Below are positions 19,344 to 28,567 of a stretch of 64,000 nt of DNA, piece by piece. The position numbers and the translations under genes are program-made. Within the stretch, counting starts at the first letter, position 1. Each line of letters starts with the position of its first letter. The stretch comes from Kibdelosporangium persicum. GTDB taxonomy: Bacteria > Actinomycetota > Actinomycetes > Mycobacteriales > Pseudonocardiaceae. The stretch covers positions 39,203 through 103,202 of the forward strand of contig NZ_JAAATY010000035.1 in the NCBI RefSeq assembly GCF_013280595.1, in the 5' to 3' direction. The notes beneath the pieces were generated by a model. The model worked only from the letters and a program-made list of their open reading frames with translations, ran no database searches and had not been told where the DNA came from.

Positions 19344-20948
19344 TCAGCGCTGGAACACGCGTCGCCCCGCGAACCACGTTTCGACGGCCTGTGTCCCGGC
19401 GACGTCCGCGGTCCGGAACGGATTCCGGTCCAGCACCACGAAATCGGCCGAGCGGCCCGGCGTCAACGCCCCGGTGACGTCGTCGAGTCCGCACGCGCGA
19501 GCCCCGCCGAGGGTGAACACCTCAATCGCCTCGGCCAACGTGATCGCCTGCGCGGGCCAGAGCGCGCCGGGCCGCCGGCCGTACGGGTCCTGGCGCGTGA
19601 CCAGACCCGCGATGCCCTCCCAGGCGTTCGGCGACTCGCTGACCGGCCAGTCCGAACCACCAGCGACCAGGGCTCCACTGTCGAGCAGCGCTCGGTTCGG
19701 CTGCATCCGCGCGGCTCGCTCGGCGGGCAGCACTCCGGCGATCGCCTCCGGGATGACGCCGGGCACCCACAGGAACGGCGAGATGTCCGCGGCGACCCCG
19801 AGCTCGGCGAACCGCGGGAGGTCGTCCGGGTGCACGAACTGGCCGTGCGCCACGTGAAATCTGGTCTCGGTGTACCCCTCGGCCCGGATCGTCGAGACGG
19901 CGTCGAGCAACAGCCGCACCGATGCGTCGCCGGTACAGTGCACCTTCGCGGAGAACCCCGCCTTGGCCGCGGTACGCAGCCAGCCGGTCAGCTCCTCTCC
20001 GGACATCGTCGTGGCGCCGTGGAAGCACGTCCCGTGGACCTCGTCGGGCAGGTATGGCTCCAGGAACGCGGCCGTGCGGGTCGGTGGCACACCGTCGAGG
20101 AAGATCTTCACGAAATCCGGCCGGTGGTGCTCGGTGCGGTACCTCCCAGCGAGCTCCAGCAGCGGCGCCCCGATCGGGTCGTAGCCGAAGATCGGGTCGT
20201 TGACCAGCAGCGACGACACCACCCAGGCGTTGAGCTCGCCCGCGTCGTCCAGGGACTTCAGCGCACCGAGGATGTCGGCCGACACGCCGGCGTCCTGGAA
20301 CGCGGTGACGCCGTGGGCGTGCAGGATCTCGATCGCGCGCCGTGAAGCCCGGCGGTGCTGGTCCGCGGTGAGCCCACCGGCCGCCCGCTCGACCGCGACG
20401 CCCGCGGCTTCCAGGAGCAGGCCGCTGGGTTCACCGTCGTCACGGCTGATCACGCCGCCCGGCGGGTCAGGGGTCGCGGCGGTGATCCCGGCCAGCTCCA
20501 AGGCACGACTGCTGACCCAGCGGTTGTGCCTGCTGTCGTCGGCAAGCGCGACCGGGCGCCCGCCCGCGGCCTCGTCGAGCGCGTGTCGCGCGGACGACCG
20601 CGACAGTGTCTCGACCAAAGTGGACGCCCATGCGCCGCCGACGAGCCACTCGTCAGGGCCAAGGTCACGGGCTCGCGCGCGGACCGCGTCGAGGATGTCC
20701 TCGAAGCTCGCGTCCACGGCGAAGGTGAGCTCGAACAGCTCCGCGCGGCCTGCCATGGCATGGTGGTTGTGCACGTCGACCAAGCCGGGCAGGACGAACG
20801 CCCCGTCAAGGTCGATGATCTCGGTGTTCGGCCCACGGCCGGTGTCGTCGACGATCTTCCCGTCCGTGACGGCGAGGCTGGCCGCCCACGGCCGCGCTGG
20901 GTCCATCGTGTACACGACGGCGTTGGTGAGGATGAGGTCAGCGGCCAT
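19344..20948 (-). CDS. YtcJ-like amidohydrolase (Amidohydro_3)
   Basis: A 534-residue metal-dependent hydrolase of the amidohydrolase superfamily. It has the HxH metal pair in VDVHNHHAMAG, a lysine in DFVKIFLDGVPPTRT, later histidines in AKVHCTGDASV and FHVAHGQF, and the metal Asp in AGGSDWPVS. C-terminal GRSADFVVLDRNPF is the usual closing strand. It is the last gene of a tynA-moaF-amidohydrolase operon and overlaps moaF by 11 bp. It may release an amine or acid from an N-acylated precursor, but its substrate cannot be read from sequence. Convergent with the GMC gene, 4 bp apart. Confidence 0.85.
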   Translation of the reverse strand: MAADLILTNAVVYTMDPARPWAASLAVTDGKIVDDTGRGPNTEIIDLDGAFVLPGLVDVHNHHAMAGRAELFELTFAVDASFEDILDAVRARARDLGPDEWLVGGAWASTLVETLSRSSARHALDEAAGGRPVALADDSRHNRWVSSRALELAGITAATPDPPGGVISRDDGEPSGLLLEAAGVAVERAAGGLTADQHRRASRRAIEILHAHGVTAFQDAGVSADILGALKSLDDAGELNAWVVSSLLVNDPIFGYDPIGAPLLELAGRYRTEHHRPDFVKIFLDGVPPTRTAAFLEPYLPDEVHGTCFHGATTMSGEELTGWLRTAAKAGFSAKVHCTGDASVRLLLDAVSTIRAEGYTETRFHVAHGQFVHPDDLPRFAELGVAADISPFLWVPGVIPEAIAGVLPAERAARMQPNRALLDSGALVAGGSDWPVSESPNAWEGIAGLVTRQDPYGRRPGALWPAQAITLAEAIEVFTLGGARACGLDDVTGALTPGRSADFVVLDRNPFRTADVAGTQAVETWFAGRRVFQR

Positions 20949-21726
20949 GGCTCGCCGGGTCGAGGTCTTCGGGGTGGACGGTGGTGCTCAGCAACCGCCC
21001 GTGGGCGCCGAAGGTGAAGTGCGCCGGGTGCTCTCCGGTGCCGTCCAGTCCGAAAAGGACGCCGTGGGACCGAAGCGCGCGGGCGTCACGGTGGTCGGCG
21101 ATCGTCACCGACGCGCACGGGATCACCTTCTCGCGCCACGTGAACACGTAGATTCCGGGCCGGACCCGGTAAACCGAGTTCTCGTCGGTGTCGGCCAGCC
21201 CGCGCTCGGGACCGGCCAGGCATTGCCAGGTGTACCAGTGCGAGCTCAGATAGACGTGTTCGTAGGCGTGTTGTTCGCTGTACACCCACAACGCCCGGCG
21301 GCCGATGAGGGCGGTGGTCGGTGCCATCACCTGGCCGCGCGGCGCGGCGCCGTCGATCGTGGCGGGCCGGAACTCCTGAGTGACGCGCGGGGTTCCGCTG
21401 TCACCGATCCTGGTGGTGATGATCAACGCCCGTCCATCACGGACGTCGAGGATCAGCGACATGGCCTGGCGAGGTTCCGCCGCCGGGTGGAACTGGACGT
21501 AGTAGAGGTCGTCGTCGACGAGGAACGTCTCACAGGGATCGGTCCCGCCGTCCCATTCGACGCGCGTGCCGGTGAACCTGGCCGTGCGATCCGGCCCGCT
21601 GGCGTCGTCGTGCAGGACGAACACCTGACCGTGCAGGTCGCCGACCACGGGCGCCTTGTTCGCATCGAATCCCGGCGCGAGTCCGTCGAGGGGGAGCCAC
21701 GTGGAAGTGTCGGAAAGAGCAGTCAT
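20938..21726 (-). CDS. MoaF-like protein 1
   Basis: A 262-residue soluble beta-rich protein resembling MoaF, a gene named for the monoamine regulon. It has two similar halves, as MoaF proteins do; the conserved patterns are YYVQFHPAAEPRQAMSLI and AYEHVYLSSHWYTWQCL. It lies 12 bp behind the amine oxidase gene and overlaps the amidohydrolase start. The molecular function of MoaF is not established; lipocalin-like ligand binding is a reasonable guess. A second copy is at 30149-30916, and the motif YEH(V/I)YxSSxxYxWQCL is shared between them. Confidence 0.8.
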   Translation of the reverse strand: MTALSDTSTWLPLDGLAPGFDANKAPVVGDLHGQVFVLHDDASGPDRTARFTGTRVEWDGGTDPCETFLVDDDLYYVQFHPAAEPRQAMSLILDVRDGRALIITTRIGDSGTPRVTQEFRPATIDGAAPRGQVMAPTTALIGRRALWVYSEQHAYEHVYLSSHWYTWQCLAGPERGLADTDENSVYRVRPGIYVFTWREKVIPCASVTIADHRDARALRSHGVLFGLDGTGEHPAHFTFGAHGRLLSTTVHPEDLDPASHGR

Positions 21727-21738
21727 GGCATCGCTTTC

Positions 21739-23595
21739 TCAGCAGTGATGGCCGGCGGGCAGGTCGAGGGCGGGGTTGCGGTCGCTGAAGCCGTACGGGC
21801 GCAACAGGAAACCCGACCGGTCGACCGGCATCACCGGCCAGTCTTCGGGCCTGGGCACGTGGGTCGGGCCGAACACGTGCCACAGCACGAGGTCGGTGCC
21901 GGTCAGGTCGCGGTCGGCGGCGGTCCACTCGGGCAGGCCCGCGCCGCCGGGGTGGGCGTTGGGCCGTTCTCCGGCGGGATATCGCTCGTCCTCGTGAAAC
22001 CGCGTCGCCCACAGGTGCCGGGTCGCGAAGGCCGCCCGGCCGTGCACGGAGGCCTCGGGCTGGGCCATCAACGTTGCCGACGGGCGCGGCACCAACTGGT
22101 ACGCGGTCGGCTTGCCAAGCCGGTTGACGCGGTCCGCGCTGCGGATTTCCCAGACCCGGGCTCGGCTCGGGTCGGCCAGGCGCATCGCCTCGCGCTCGGT
22201 CCGCAGCTGGGTGCTGCGCCAGGTGAACGCGTTGCCGTACGGGTTCTCCGGGCCGGTAGGCACGCCGATGACGTCGACTTCGTACAGGCTGTTGCGCTCG
22301 CCGTCCACCTCGACGTCGAGCCGGGCACAGAACAGGTGCTGGTGCACCGGCGCGAACAGGCCGGGCGCGATCTCAGTCGCGTGTGGCTGCGCCTGCCCGG
22401 TGGCACCGGCGCCGCAGAACACGACACCGGTGGCCTTGGCCTCCAGCTCGATCGTGCCGTCGAGGTAGAAGTACCAGTAGAAGCCGTAGTCGTAGTTGCC
22501 GATGGTGGAGATGGACGAGACGACCAGCCGCCGCGACCGGCGGACCTCCGGCCGGCCACCGAGGTCGGTGTGTTTCCAGAGGATGCCGTCGTCTTCCTCG
22601 TGCAGGCAGACCGCCTGCGGGATCTCGACCGGCTCGCCGTGGTCGTCGGCGACCCACGCCGGGAAGTAGTGGATCACGCCCAGGCAGTCGCAGCCCTGCC
22701 GCAGGTTGTTGCCGTTCTTGCCGAACTGGTACTCGCCCGCGTCGAAGTAGCTGATCCAGAACCGGCCGGGCGCGATGTCACCGTAGGGCACCACCATCTC
22801 CGCGACCGACGCCCGGTACAGCACCGGACGGTCCTGGAAGCCCACCTGGTGCAGGGTCAGGCCTTCGCGGGCGTTGAAGCCGACGCGCAACCGCCAGCCC
22901 TCCCAGGTGATCTCGGACCCGTCGACGGTGAAGCTCGGCCCGTCGGGCTGGGTGATCTCGATCGGCCTGAGCGACGTCCGCGCCGGGACACCGGTGTAGC
23001 GGCCGTGTTCGGCGGGGACAGGCACGTCGCCCTCGTCCTCGACCCGCAGCACTTCCCGCGTGGTGAGGTCGATGTGCGTGATCAAGCCCTCGACGGGGTG
23101 CGCCCACGGGCTGTCGTCGGCGTCTTCGCGCAGGAAGGTCAGCGACCGTATCACGCGGCCGGTCTCGTCGGCGCGGCCGAAGTACCCGGGCGCCAGTGGT
23201 GCGCAGAAGGCGTGCTCGATCCGGTGGGCGAGACCTCGCCGGGCCATCGCCGCCTGCCACTGTTCCGATGCCTTCGTCAGCCTTTCGGCGAGGTCGTACT
23301 CCTCGAACAGGTACGCGGGCTGCCCTTCGGCTTCCGCCCAGTCGTCCCAGGACACCAGTTCGTGGCGGGAGACCGAGACGACGGCCTCGCCTGCCCGGCC
23401 AGTGGCGGTGTCCAGCAGCGTGTAGCGGATGCGCCGGTCGGCATCGCCCGCGCGCACCTCGTCCTTGGCGGGCTCGACCGGGAGCACCTGCGGGAACCGG
23501 ATGGTGTCGCCGACGAGACCTGCCTCGGCGAGGACCGCGCGCCCGGCGGACAGTTCCGCGGTGGTCAGGGGATCGAGTGGGTGCGGGGTGCTCAC
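21739..23595 (-). CDS. tynA: Copper amine oxidase (tyramine/phenylethylamine oxidase type)
   Basis: A 618-residue topaquinone enzyme that oxidises primary arylalkylamines to aldehydes, ammonia and peroxide. The topaquinone precursor is Tyr368 in SISTIGNYDYGF. The catalytic base is Asp285 in SYFDAGEYQFG. Copper ligands are His418 and His420 in VHQHLFC, plus a late His in LVLWHVFGPTHVPR. No signal peptide is seen, which fits the cytoplasmic actinobacterial enzymes. GTG 23595 (VSTPHPLD) gives the family-like start; upstream codons are antisense to the next gene. It leads an operon with moaF and the amidohydrolase. Tyramine, phenylethylamine or dopamine are likely substrates. Confidence 0.92.
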   Translation of the reverse strand: MSTPHPLDPLTTAELSAGRAVLAEAGLVGDTIRFPQVLPVEPAKDEVRAGDADRRIRYTLLDTATGRAGEAVVSVSRHELVSWDDWAEAEGQPAYLFEEYDLAERLTKASEQWQAAMARRGLAHRIEHAFCAPLAPGYFGRADETGRVIRSLTFLREDADDSPWAHPVEGLITHIDLTTREVLRVEDEGDVPVPAEHGRYTGVPARTSLRPIEITQPDGPSFTVDGSEITWEGWRLRVGFNAREGLTLHQVGFQDRPVLYRASVAEMVVPYGDIAPGRFWISYFDAGEYQFGKNGNNLRQGCDCLGVIHYFPAWVADDHGEPVEIPQAVCLHEEDDGILWKHTDLGGRPEVRRSRRLVVSSISTIGNYDYGFYWYFYLDGTIELEAKATGVVFCGAGATGQAQPHATEIAPGLFAPVHQHLFCARLDVEVDGERNSLYEVDVIGVPTGPENPYGNAFTWRSTQLRTEREAMRLADPSRARVWEIRSADRVNRLGKPTAYQLVPRPSATLMAQPEASVHGRAAFATRHLWATRFHEDERYPAGERPNAHPGGAGLPEWTAADRDLTGTDLVLWHVFGPTHVPRPEDWPVMPVDRSGFLLRPYGFSDRNPALDLPAGHHC

Positions 23596-23636
23596 CCGGT
23601 CAGTCTCAGCCGGTTCGCACGGGCGCGGGAACCGTC

Positions 23637-23653
23637 CGTGCGGCGGCGGACAA
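23637..23653 (-). promoter_or_regulatory. Shared promoter motif (copy 2)
   Basis: On the minus strand TTGTCCGCCGCCGCACG, matching the ALDH/GMC copy at 17816-17832 at 14 of 17 positions. It lies 42 bp upstream of the amine oxidase start and 57 bp upstream of the divergent SDR. Confidence 0.35.
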
Positions 23654-23709
23654 CAAGGGTGCGCTCGCGGCCAACCACACGGTGGGCCAGCCCGGACAGG
23701 ATGGACCAC

Positions 23710-24426
23710 ATGCGAATCGACCTGGCGGGCCGGGCGGTGCTGATCACCGGCGCGGCTTCGGGCATCGGCCTGGCCTGTGCCCGGGCGTTCCTCGCCGAGG
23801 GGGCGCGTGTCGGGCTCGTCGATCGGAACACCCCGCCGGTACTGGACGGTGACGTCTTCGCAGTCCGTGCGGACGTCACCGACGAGCCGGACCTGGCGGA
23901 CGGCGTCGCCGCCGTCGCCCGGCACTTCGGCGGTCTCGACGTCGTCGTCGGCTGTGCCGGGATCTCCGGCCCCGTCGGCAGACCACTGGCCGAAACGTCG
24001 GCCGACGAGGTGGCCGCGGTGCTCGCGGTCAACGTCACCGGGCAGATCCTGGTGGTCAAGCACGCATTGCCGTGGCTGGCCAAGGACCCGTCAGTCGTGC
24101 TGCTGGGCAGCGACTCGGCGTTCACGGCGGCGCCGGGCATGGTGCCTTACTGCGCGTCCAAAGGTGCCGTGGTGGCACTGACCCGGGCTCTCGCGGTGGA
24201 ACTGCCGGGCGTGCGGGTCAACTGCGTGTGTCCTTCGGTCGTCGACACGCCCATGGCACGCGGCGACCTCGGCTCCATCCTGGACGCCCCGGGATTTCCG
24301 GTGCAGGCGGCGGACGACGTCGCCCGGCAGGTGCTGTTCCTCGCCTCCCCGGCCTCGCGGCCGATCAACGGCCAGGCCGTGCTCGCCGACTTCGGCATGT
24401 CGGCACGTTCGGCGTTTCCCGCCTAG
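23710..24426 (+). CDS. Short-chain dehydrogenase/reductase 1
   Basis: A 238-residue classical SDR. NAD(P)-binding TGAASGIG near residue 12, DVTDEPD for adenine contact, and the catalytic Ser (LLGSDSAF) and Tyr-Lys in MVPYCASKGAV. The Asp-rich end of beta-2 (LVDRN) suggests NAD. ATG 23710 has AGGATGG just upstream; an ATG at 23701 in the same frame is an alternative. It is divergent from the amine oxidase and is followed 13 bp later by a second SDR. It may act on alcohol or ketone side-chain intermediates of the amine; the substrate is unknown. Confidence 0.88.
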   Translation: MRIDLAGRAVLITGAASGIGLACARAFLAEGARVGLVDRNTPPVLDGDVFAVRADVTDEPDLADGVAAVARHFGGLDVVVGCAGISGPVGRPLAETSADEVAAVLAVNVTGQILVVKHALPWLAKDPSVVLLGSDSAFTAAPGMVPYCASKGAVVALTRALAVELPGVRVNCVCPSVVDTPMARGDLGSILDAPGFPVQAADDVARQVLFLASPASRPINGQAVLADFGMSARSAFPA

Positions 24427-24439
24427 GAAAGGATCGACA

Positions 24440-25231
24440 GTGGACAGAGTGGTGGCGGTCACCGGTGGTGGAACCGGAATCGGGGCCGCGGTCGCCCGCC
24501 GTTATGCGACCGAAGGCGCCCAGGTGGTGGTGCTCGGGCGACGCCGCGAACCACTGGAGAAGGTGGCTGCCGAAACCGGTGCGCACATCATCGCCTGTGA
24601 CGCGAGCGTACGTGCGGACGCCGAGAACGCGATCGCGGAAATCGTCGACCAGTTCGGGCGGTTGGACGTGGCGGTCGCCAACGCGGGCGGGCACGGACTG
24701 TCCTCTGTGGTCGACACCGGCGACGACGAGTGGGAGCTCGCCCTGCGCTCGAACCTGTCGAGCGCGTTCGTGTTCTGCCGCGCGGCCTTGCCGCGGCTGA
24801 TCGAAACGGGCGGGCAGGTCGTAGTCGTGTCGTCACTGGCCGGGCTGTTCGCCGGGCCGAACGTCGCCGGATACACCGTCGCCAAGCACGCGTTGATCGG
24901 CCTGACCCGCTCGATCGCCCGCGACTTCGGCCCCAAGGGCGTGCGGGCGAACGCCGTCTGTCCCGGCTGGGTCCGCACCCCGATGGCGGACGCCGAGATG
25001 GACCAGTTCGCCGCGGCGGCGGGCTTCACCGGCGGCCACGATGAGGCCTACCGCCGCGTGACCGCCGAGGTCCCGCTCCGCCGCGCGGCAGAGCCGGACG
25101 AGATCGCCTCGGTAGTGCGGTTCCTGGGCTCATCGGAGTCTTCGTACATCACGGGCGCCGTTCTGGTCGCCGACGGCGGTGCGCACGCGGTCGACCTGCC
25201 GACGCTGGCCTTCGAACGTGCCGGGATGTGA
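24440..25231 (+). CDS. Short-chain dehydrogenase/reductase 2
   Basis: A 263-residue SDR with TGGGTGIG at the N-terminus, ANAGG (the NNAG equivalent), Ser in VVVVSSLAGL and Tyr-Lys in YTVAKHALIG. LGRRREPL after beta-2 carries arginines, which favours NADPH. It starts at GTG 24440 after GAAAGG. It forms a two-gene operon with the previous SDR and converges on livF, 18 bp away. It may form a redox pair with SDR 1. Confidence 0.87.
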   Translation: MDRVVAVTGGGTGIGAAVARRYATEGAQVVVLGRRREPLEKVAAETGAHIIACDASVRADAENAIAEIVDQFGRLDVAVANAGGHGLSSVVDTGDDEWELALRSNLSSAFVFCRAALPRLIETGGQVVVVSSLAGLFAGPNVAGYTVAKHALIGLTRSIARDFGPKGVRANAVCPGWVRTPMADAEMDQFAAAAGFTGGHDEAYRRVTAEVPLRRAAEPDEIASVVRFLGSSESSYITGAVLVADGGAHAVDLPTLAFERAGM

Positions 25232-25249
25232 CGACCAGGACAGGTCTAG

Positions 25250-25945
25250 TCAATCCGCGCCCAGGTAAGCGCTGTGCAGGGTGGCGGGGGAGTCGAGAAG
25301 TGTCTGCGCGTCACCGGAGTACGTGACGCGTCCCGACGAGACGACCATGGCCTCCTGCGCCACGGCCAGCGCCATGTGCGTGAACTGCTCGACCAGCAGA
25401 ATCGCCGCGCCTTCCGCCGCGAAGCGGCTGACGACCGGCAACAGCCGGGTGAACACCACCGGCGCCAGGCCCAGCGACATCTCGTCGATGAGCAGGAACG
25501 CCGGACGTGCCGCGAAAGCCCGCCCCAGCACCACCATCTGCTGCTCTCCGCCGGACAGCAGCGCGGCGGGAGAGTGCAGCCGTTTCTCCAGCGCGGGAAA
25601 GAGTTCCAGCACGCCGTCGACGTCCGCCTGGGTACGAGCGGTCAGCCGCAGGTTCTCCAGCACTGTCAGGCCGGGGAACACCGCTCTGCCCTGCTCGATG
25701 TGCGCCAGGCCCAGGCGCGACCGTGCCACCCGTGAGGACCGGGTGACATTCGCGTCGCCGATGTGCACGGTTCCGGTAGCGGGCGGCACAACTCCGGAGA
25801 TGGCCTCCAGCAGGCTCGTCTTGCCCGCGCCGTTCGGCCCGACCAGCGCGGTGATCCGGCCCGGTTCGATGGCGAGGTCCACGTCCCGGATCACCGGGCT
25901 CGCCCCGCGCCGGACTGTCAGGCCGTCCACCCGCAACACGCTCAC
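25250..25945 (-). CDS. livF: LivF-type ABC ATPase
   Basis: A 231-residue branched-chain-amino-acid-type ATPase. Walker A GPNGAGKTS, canonical signature LLSGGEQQM, Walker B FLLIDEMSLGL and the H-loop variant VEQFTH that is typical of LivF. GTG 25945 overlaps the livMG stop by 4 bp (GTGA). It is the last gene of the importer operon that runs from the AraC-type gene. The permease and binding protein next to it suggest import of the amine or an aromatic acid. Confidence 0.9.
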   Translation of the reverse strand: MSVLRVDGLTVRRGASPVIRDVDLAIEPGRITALVGPNGAGKTSLLEAISGVVPPATGTVHIGDANVTRSSRVARSRLGLAHIEQGRAVFPGLTVLENLRLTARTQADVDGVLELFPALEKRLHSPAALLSGGEQQMVVLGRAFAARPAFLLIDEMSLGLAPVVFTRLLPVVSRFAAEGAAILLVEQFTHMALAVAQEAMVVSSGRVTYSGDAQTLLDSPATLHSAYLGAD

Positions 25946-27645
25946 AGCATCTCCGTTTCGCCCATGTAGGCCTTCAGCACGGCGGGGTCGGCCAGTACGT
26001 CGGCCTGCGGGCCGCTGGCCAGCACCTGCCCGAAGTCGAGTACGGTCAGCGTGTCGCACACCGACCGTACGAGGTCGAGATCGTGCTCGATGAGCAGCAC
26101 CGACACTCCGAACCGTGCGGGTACCTGCCGGAGCCGTCGCCCGAACGCCACGTGCTCCTCGTGGGGCAGACCGGCCGCTGGTTCGTCGAGCAGTAACACG
26201 CGCGGACGGGCGAGCAGGTGGCCGACTACTTCGACAAGTCGCCGTGCCCCGGCGTCCACTCGGGACAACGGTGTGCGCGCCGCCGGGCAGCCGAAGAACG
26301 CCAGCGCTTCGTCGATCTCGGCTCCGGTGAGCCGGCGCCGGGCGACGAACCGTACGTACGCGGCCACCGTCAAGCCGGGCGGAACGCGGTCCTGCTGGAA
26401 CGTTCGTCGCAGCCCGGCGCGGGCCCGGCGGGTCGGGGAACCGGTCAGCGGCCGCCCGTCGAGCAGCACACTGCCGGTGGCCTGCGGCAGGAAGCCGCTG
26501 ATCACGTCGACCAGGGTGGACTTCCCGGCGCCGTTCGGCCCGATCACGCCGAGTATCCCGTGCGCTGGCACAGAGATGTCCACCTCGGACAGAGCGGTGA
26601 CGTGTCCGAAGGCGACGCTCACCCCGCGCACTTCCAGTACCGGGTCGCCGGGCGGGAGCGGCGAGACTTCGGCTACGTCTGCCGCGCGGCCCACTCCGGC
26701 GGTGTCGCGAGACCGCCTGCGGTACCAGAGGTTTCGCCACGCCATACCGAGATTGCCCCGGCCTGCCAGTGCCTGCACGCCGAGCACGCCGAAGATCACG
26801 AACCCCCAGTCCTGCGGCACGCCCCAGCGTTTGAGCAGTTCCGGTACCGCGACCCAGAGCAGTGCGCCGAACACCGCCATGTCGATCAGGTGCGCGCCGG
26901 ACATGATCGCCAGCACGTACAGGGCCAGGGACTGGATCGCGGTGAAGCTCGCCGGGAACGCGAGCCCGACCTGCCCGGTCAGCAGCCCGCCGCTGATCCC
27001 GCCGAGTGCCGCGGCGACCGCGAACGCCGTCAGTTTGGACGTCCGTACCCCGGCGCCGACCGCGGCCGTGCCACGCTCGGAGAACGCGACCAGATGCCAG
27101 CTGCTGCCCCACCGGCCGCGGCGCAGGAAGTGCACTACCAGCCCACAGCCGGCCAGCACCAGCACCGCGAACAAGAAGTACGAGCGGTCGTCGGAGAACG
27201 CCTCCGGCCGCTCCACGTGCAGCCCTTCGGTCACGCCTGGGAACTGGATCTGCACCAGCGCCAGGTCGACGGCCGCGGCGAGCCCGAGGGTGACAACGGC
27301 GAGCGTGATGCCACGCAGCCGCAGCGCGGGCAGCCCGACCAGCACCCCGGCGGCCGCCGCGGCAAGTCCACCCAGCAGCAACCAGACCACGAAACCACCG
27401 GGCACACCTGCGGCGTTGCAGGCCGACACAACGAACGCGCCGACGGCGGCGAAAGTGAGTTGGCACAGCGAGATCATCCCCGCGGTGCCGGTCACCACCC
27501 CGAGCCCGAGCAGCGCGATCGCCGCGACCACAACGCTCATCCCGAGATAGACGAAGTACCCGGCGAGACCCACGCTCAGCGCGTAGCCGGCGCCGACCGC
27601 CGCCGCCGCGACAAGAACCGGCGTCCCGAGTTCAGCGAGCCGCAT
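25942..27645 (-). CDS. LivM-LivG fusion: permease plus ATPase
   Basis: A 567-residue protein that joins two normally separate Liv subunits. Residues 1-310 are a LivM permease with about nine TM segments. Residues 335-567 are LivG: Walker [19 protein letters not shown]-loop, Walker B LLLDEPAAGL and H-loop LIEHDLDLV. The ABC signature is degenerate: SRVDAGARR stands where LSxGQ is expected, while its partner LivF is canonical. ATG 27645 has AAGGAGG 7 bp upstream and overlaps livH by 14 bp. Confidence 0.88.
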   Translation of the reverse strand: MRLAELGTPVLVAAAAVGAGYALSVGLAGYFVYLGMSVVVAAIALLGLGVVTGTAGMISLCQLTFAAVGAFVVSACNAAGVPGGFVVWLLLGGLAAAAAGVLVGLPALRLRGITLAVVTLGLAAAVDLALVQIQFPGVTEGLHVERPEAFSDDRSYFLFAVLVLAGCGLVVHFLRRGRWGSSWHLVAFSERGTAAVGAGVRTSKLTAFAVAAALGGISGGLLTGQVGLAFPASFTAIQSLALYVLAIMSGAHLIDMAVFGALLWVAVPELLKRWGVPQDWGFVIFGVLGVQALAGRGNLGMAWRNLWYRRRSRDTAGVGRAADVAEVSPLPPGDPVLEVRGVSVAFGHVTALSEVDISVPAHGILGVIGPNGAGKSTLVDVISGFLPQATGSVLLDGRPLTGSPTRRARAGLRRTFQQDRVPPGLTVAAYVRFVARRRLTGAEIDEALAFFGCPAARTPLSRVDAGARRLVEVVGHLLARPRVLLLDEPAAGLPHEEHVAFGRRLRQVPARFGVSVLLIEHDLDLVRSVCDTLTVLDFGQVLASGPQADVLADPAVLKAYMGETEML

Positions 27646-28492
27646 CCCACACCTCCTTGCGTTGGGTCCACACCAGCACCACGACGATGACCAGGAAAGG
27701 CAGGAAATGACGCAGGACCGACAGGTGGTCGGACTGGGCGGCCGCGCCCTGGGCCATGCCGAGCACCAGCCCGCCTGCCACGGCCAGATCGAGCCGCTGG
27801 AACCCGCCGAGCAGCGCGGCCGCCGCGGCCGGGACGACCAGCATCGCCAGTGATGTCGGGTCATTGGACTGCGACGGCGCCACGATCGACACAGCGAGCG
27901 TGGCGATCACCCCAGTGGCCGTCCAGACACCGACGGACAGTGGCCGGGCCGGGATGCCCAGCAGTTCCGCGGTCGTGGGACGTTCCGACAGCGCCCGCAG
28001 CCGGACACCGAGGCTGGAGCGGGCGAGCACCGTACGACAGCCCACTGCCACCAGCACGGCGAGCGTGACGGTGACGACGGTGACCTGGCTGATCACCACG
28101 CCGCCGAGCGTGAACGCGGGTCCGGCCAGCAGCGGGTGGAACGGCTGCGGTTTGTTGCCGAACAGGATGAATGCCAGCGAGATGAGCAACAGGAGCACGG
28201 CAACGGTGACCGCCGACCGCGTCCCGGTGTCCGCCTCGGCGAGCCACGTGCAGATGATCCAGCCGAGTACGGCGCTGAGGACTCCACCGAGCACGATTCC
28301 GGTCACCGTGGCGAGCCACTCGGGCAGTCCCCAGTGGACGGCCAGGAAGACCGCCACGTAGCAGCCGAACATCCCGGTGGCCGACTGCGCGAAGTTGATC
28401 ACACGCACCAGCCGTGACATCAGGGTCAGGCACACCGCGAGCACCGCGTACAGGCCGCCTGCGGCAAGACCGGCGAGAGCGCCCTGCAGCAT
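27632..28492 (-). CDS. livH: LivH-type ABC permease
   Basis: A 286-residue integral membrane subunit with about eight TM helices; the N-terminus GLAAGGLYAVLAVCLTL and the VRVINFAQ motif are characteristic of LivH. The cytoplasmic loop LSERPTTAELLGIP is the expected ATPase-coupling region. AGGAGG lies 6 bp before ATG 28492. It follows the binding-protein gene by 75 bp. Confidence 0.9.
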   Translation of the reverse strand: MLQGALAGLAAGGLYAVLAVCLTLMSRLVRVINFAQSATGMFGCYVAVFLAVHWGLPEWLATVTGIVLGGVLSAVLGWIICTWLAEADTGTRSAVTVAVLLLLISLAFILFGNKPQPFHPLLAGPAFTLGGVVISQVTVVTVTLAVLVAVGCRTVLARSSLGVRLRALSERPTTAELLGIPARPLSVGVWTATGVIATLAVSIVAPSQSNDPTSLAMLVVPAAAAALLGGFQRLDLAVAGGLVLGMAQGAAAQSDHLSVLRHFLPFLVIVVVLVWTQRKEVWDAAR

Positions 28493-28567
28493 GGATGTCC
28501 TCCTAGGACTTTGGTTCGAATATCCGTCGGCGCGACGCCGGATGCCGTACGCCCGGGGCGGCGGGAT

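Noticed and set aside
20200..23709. Plus-strand frame of over 1100 codons ahead of SDR 1
   Set aside because: It is antisense to the amine oxidase, moaF and amidohydrolase genes, which have clear motifs. Only the last 238 codons are real.
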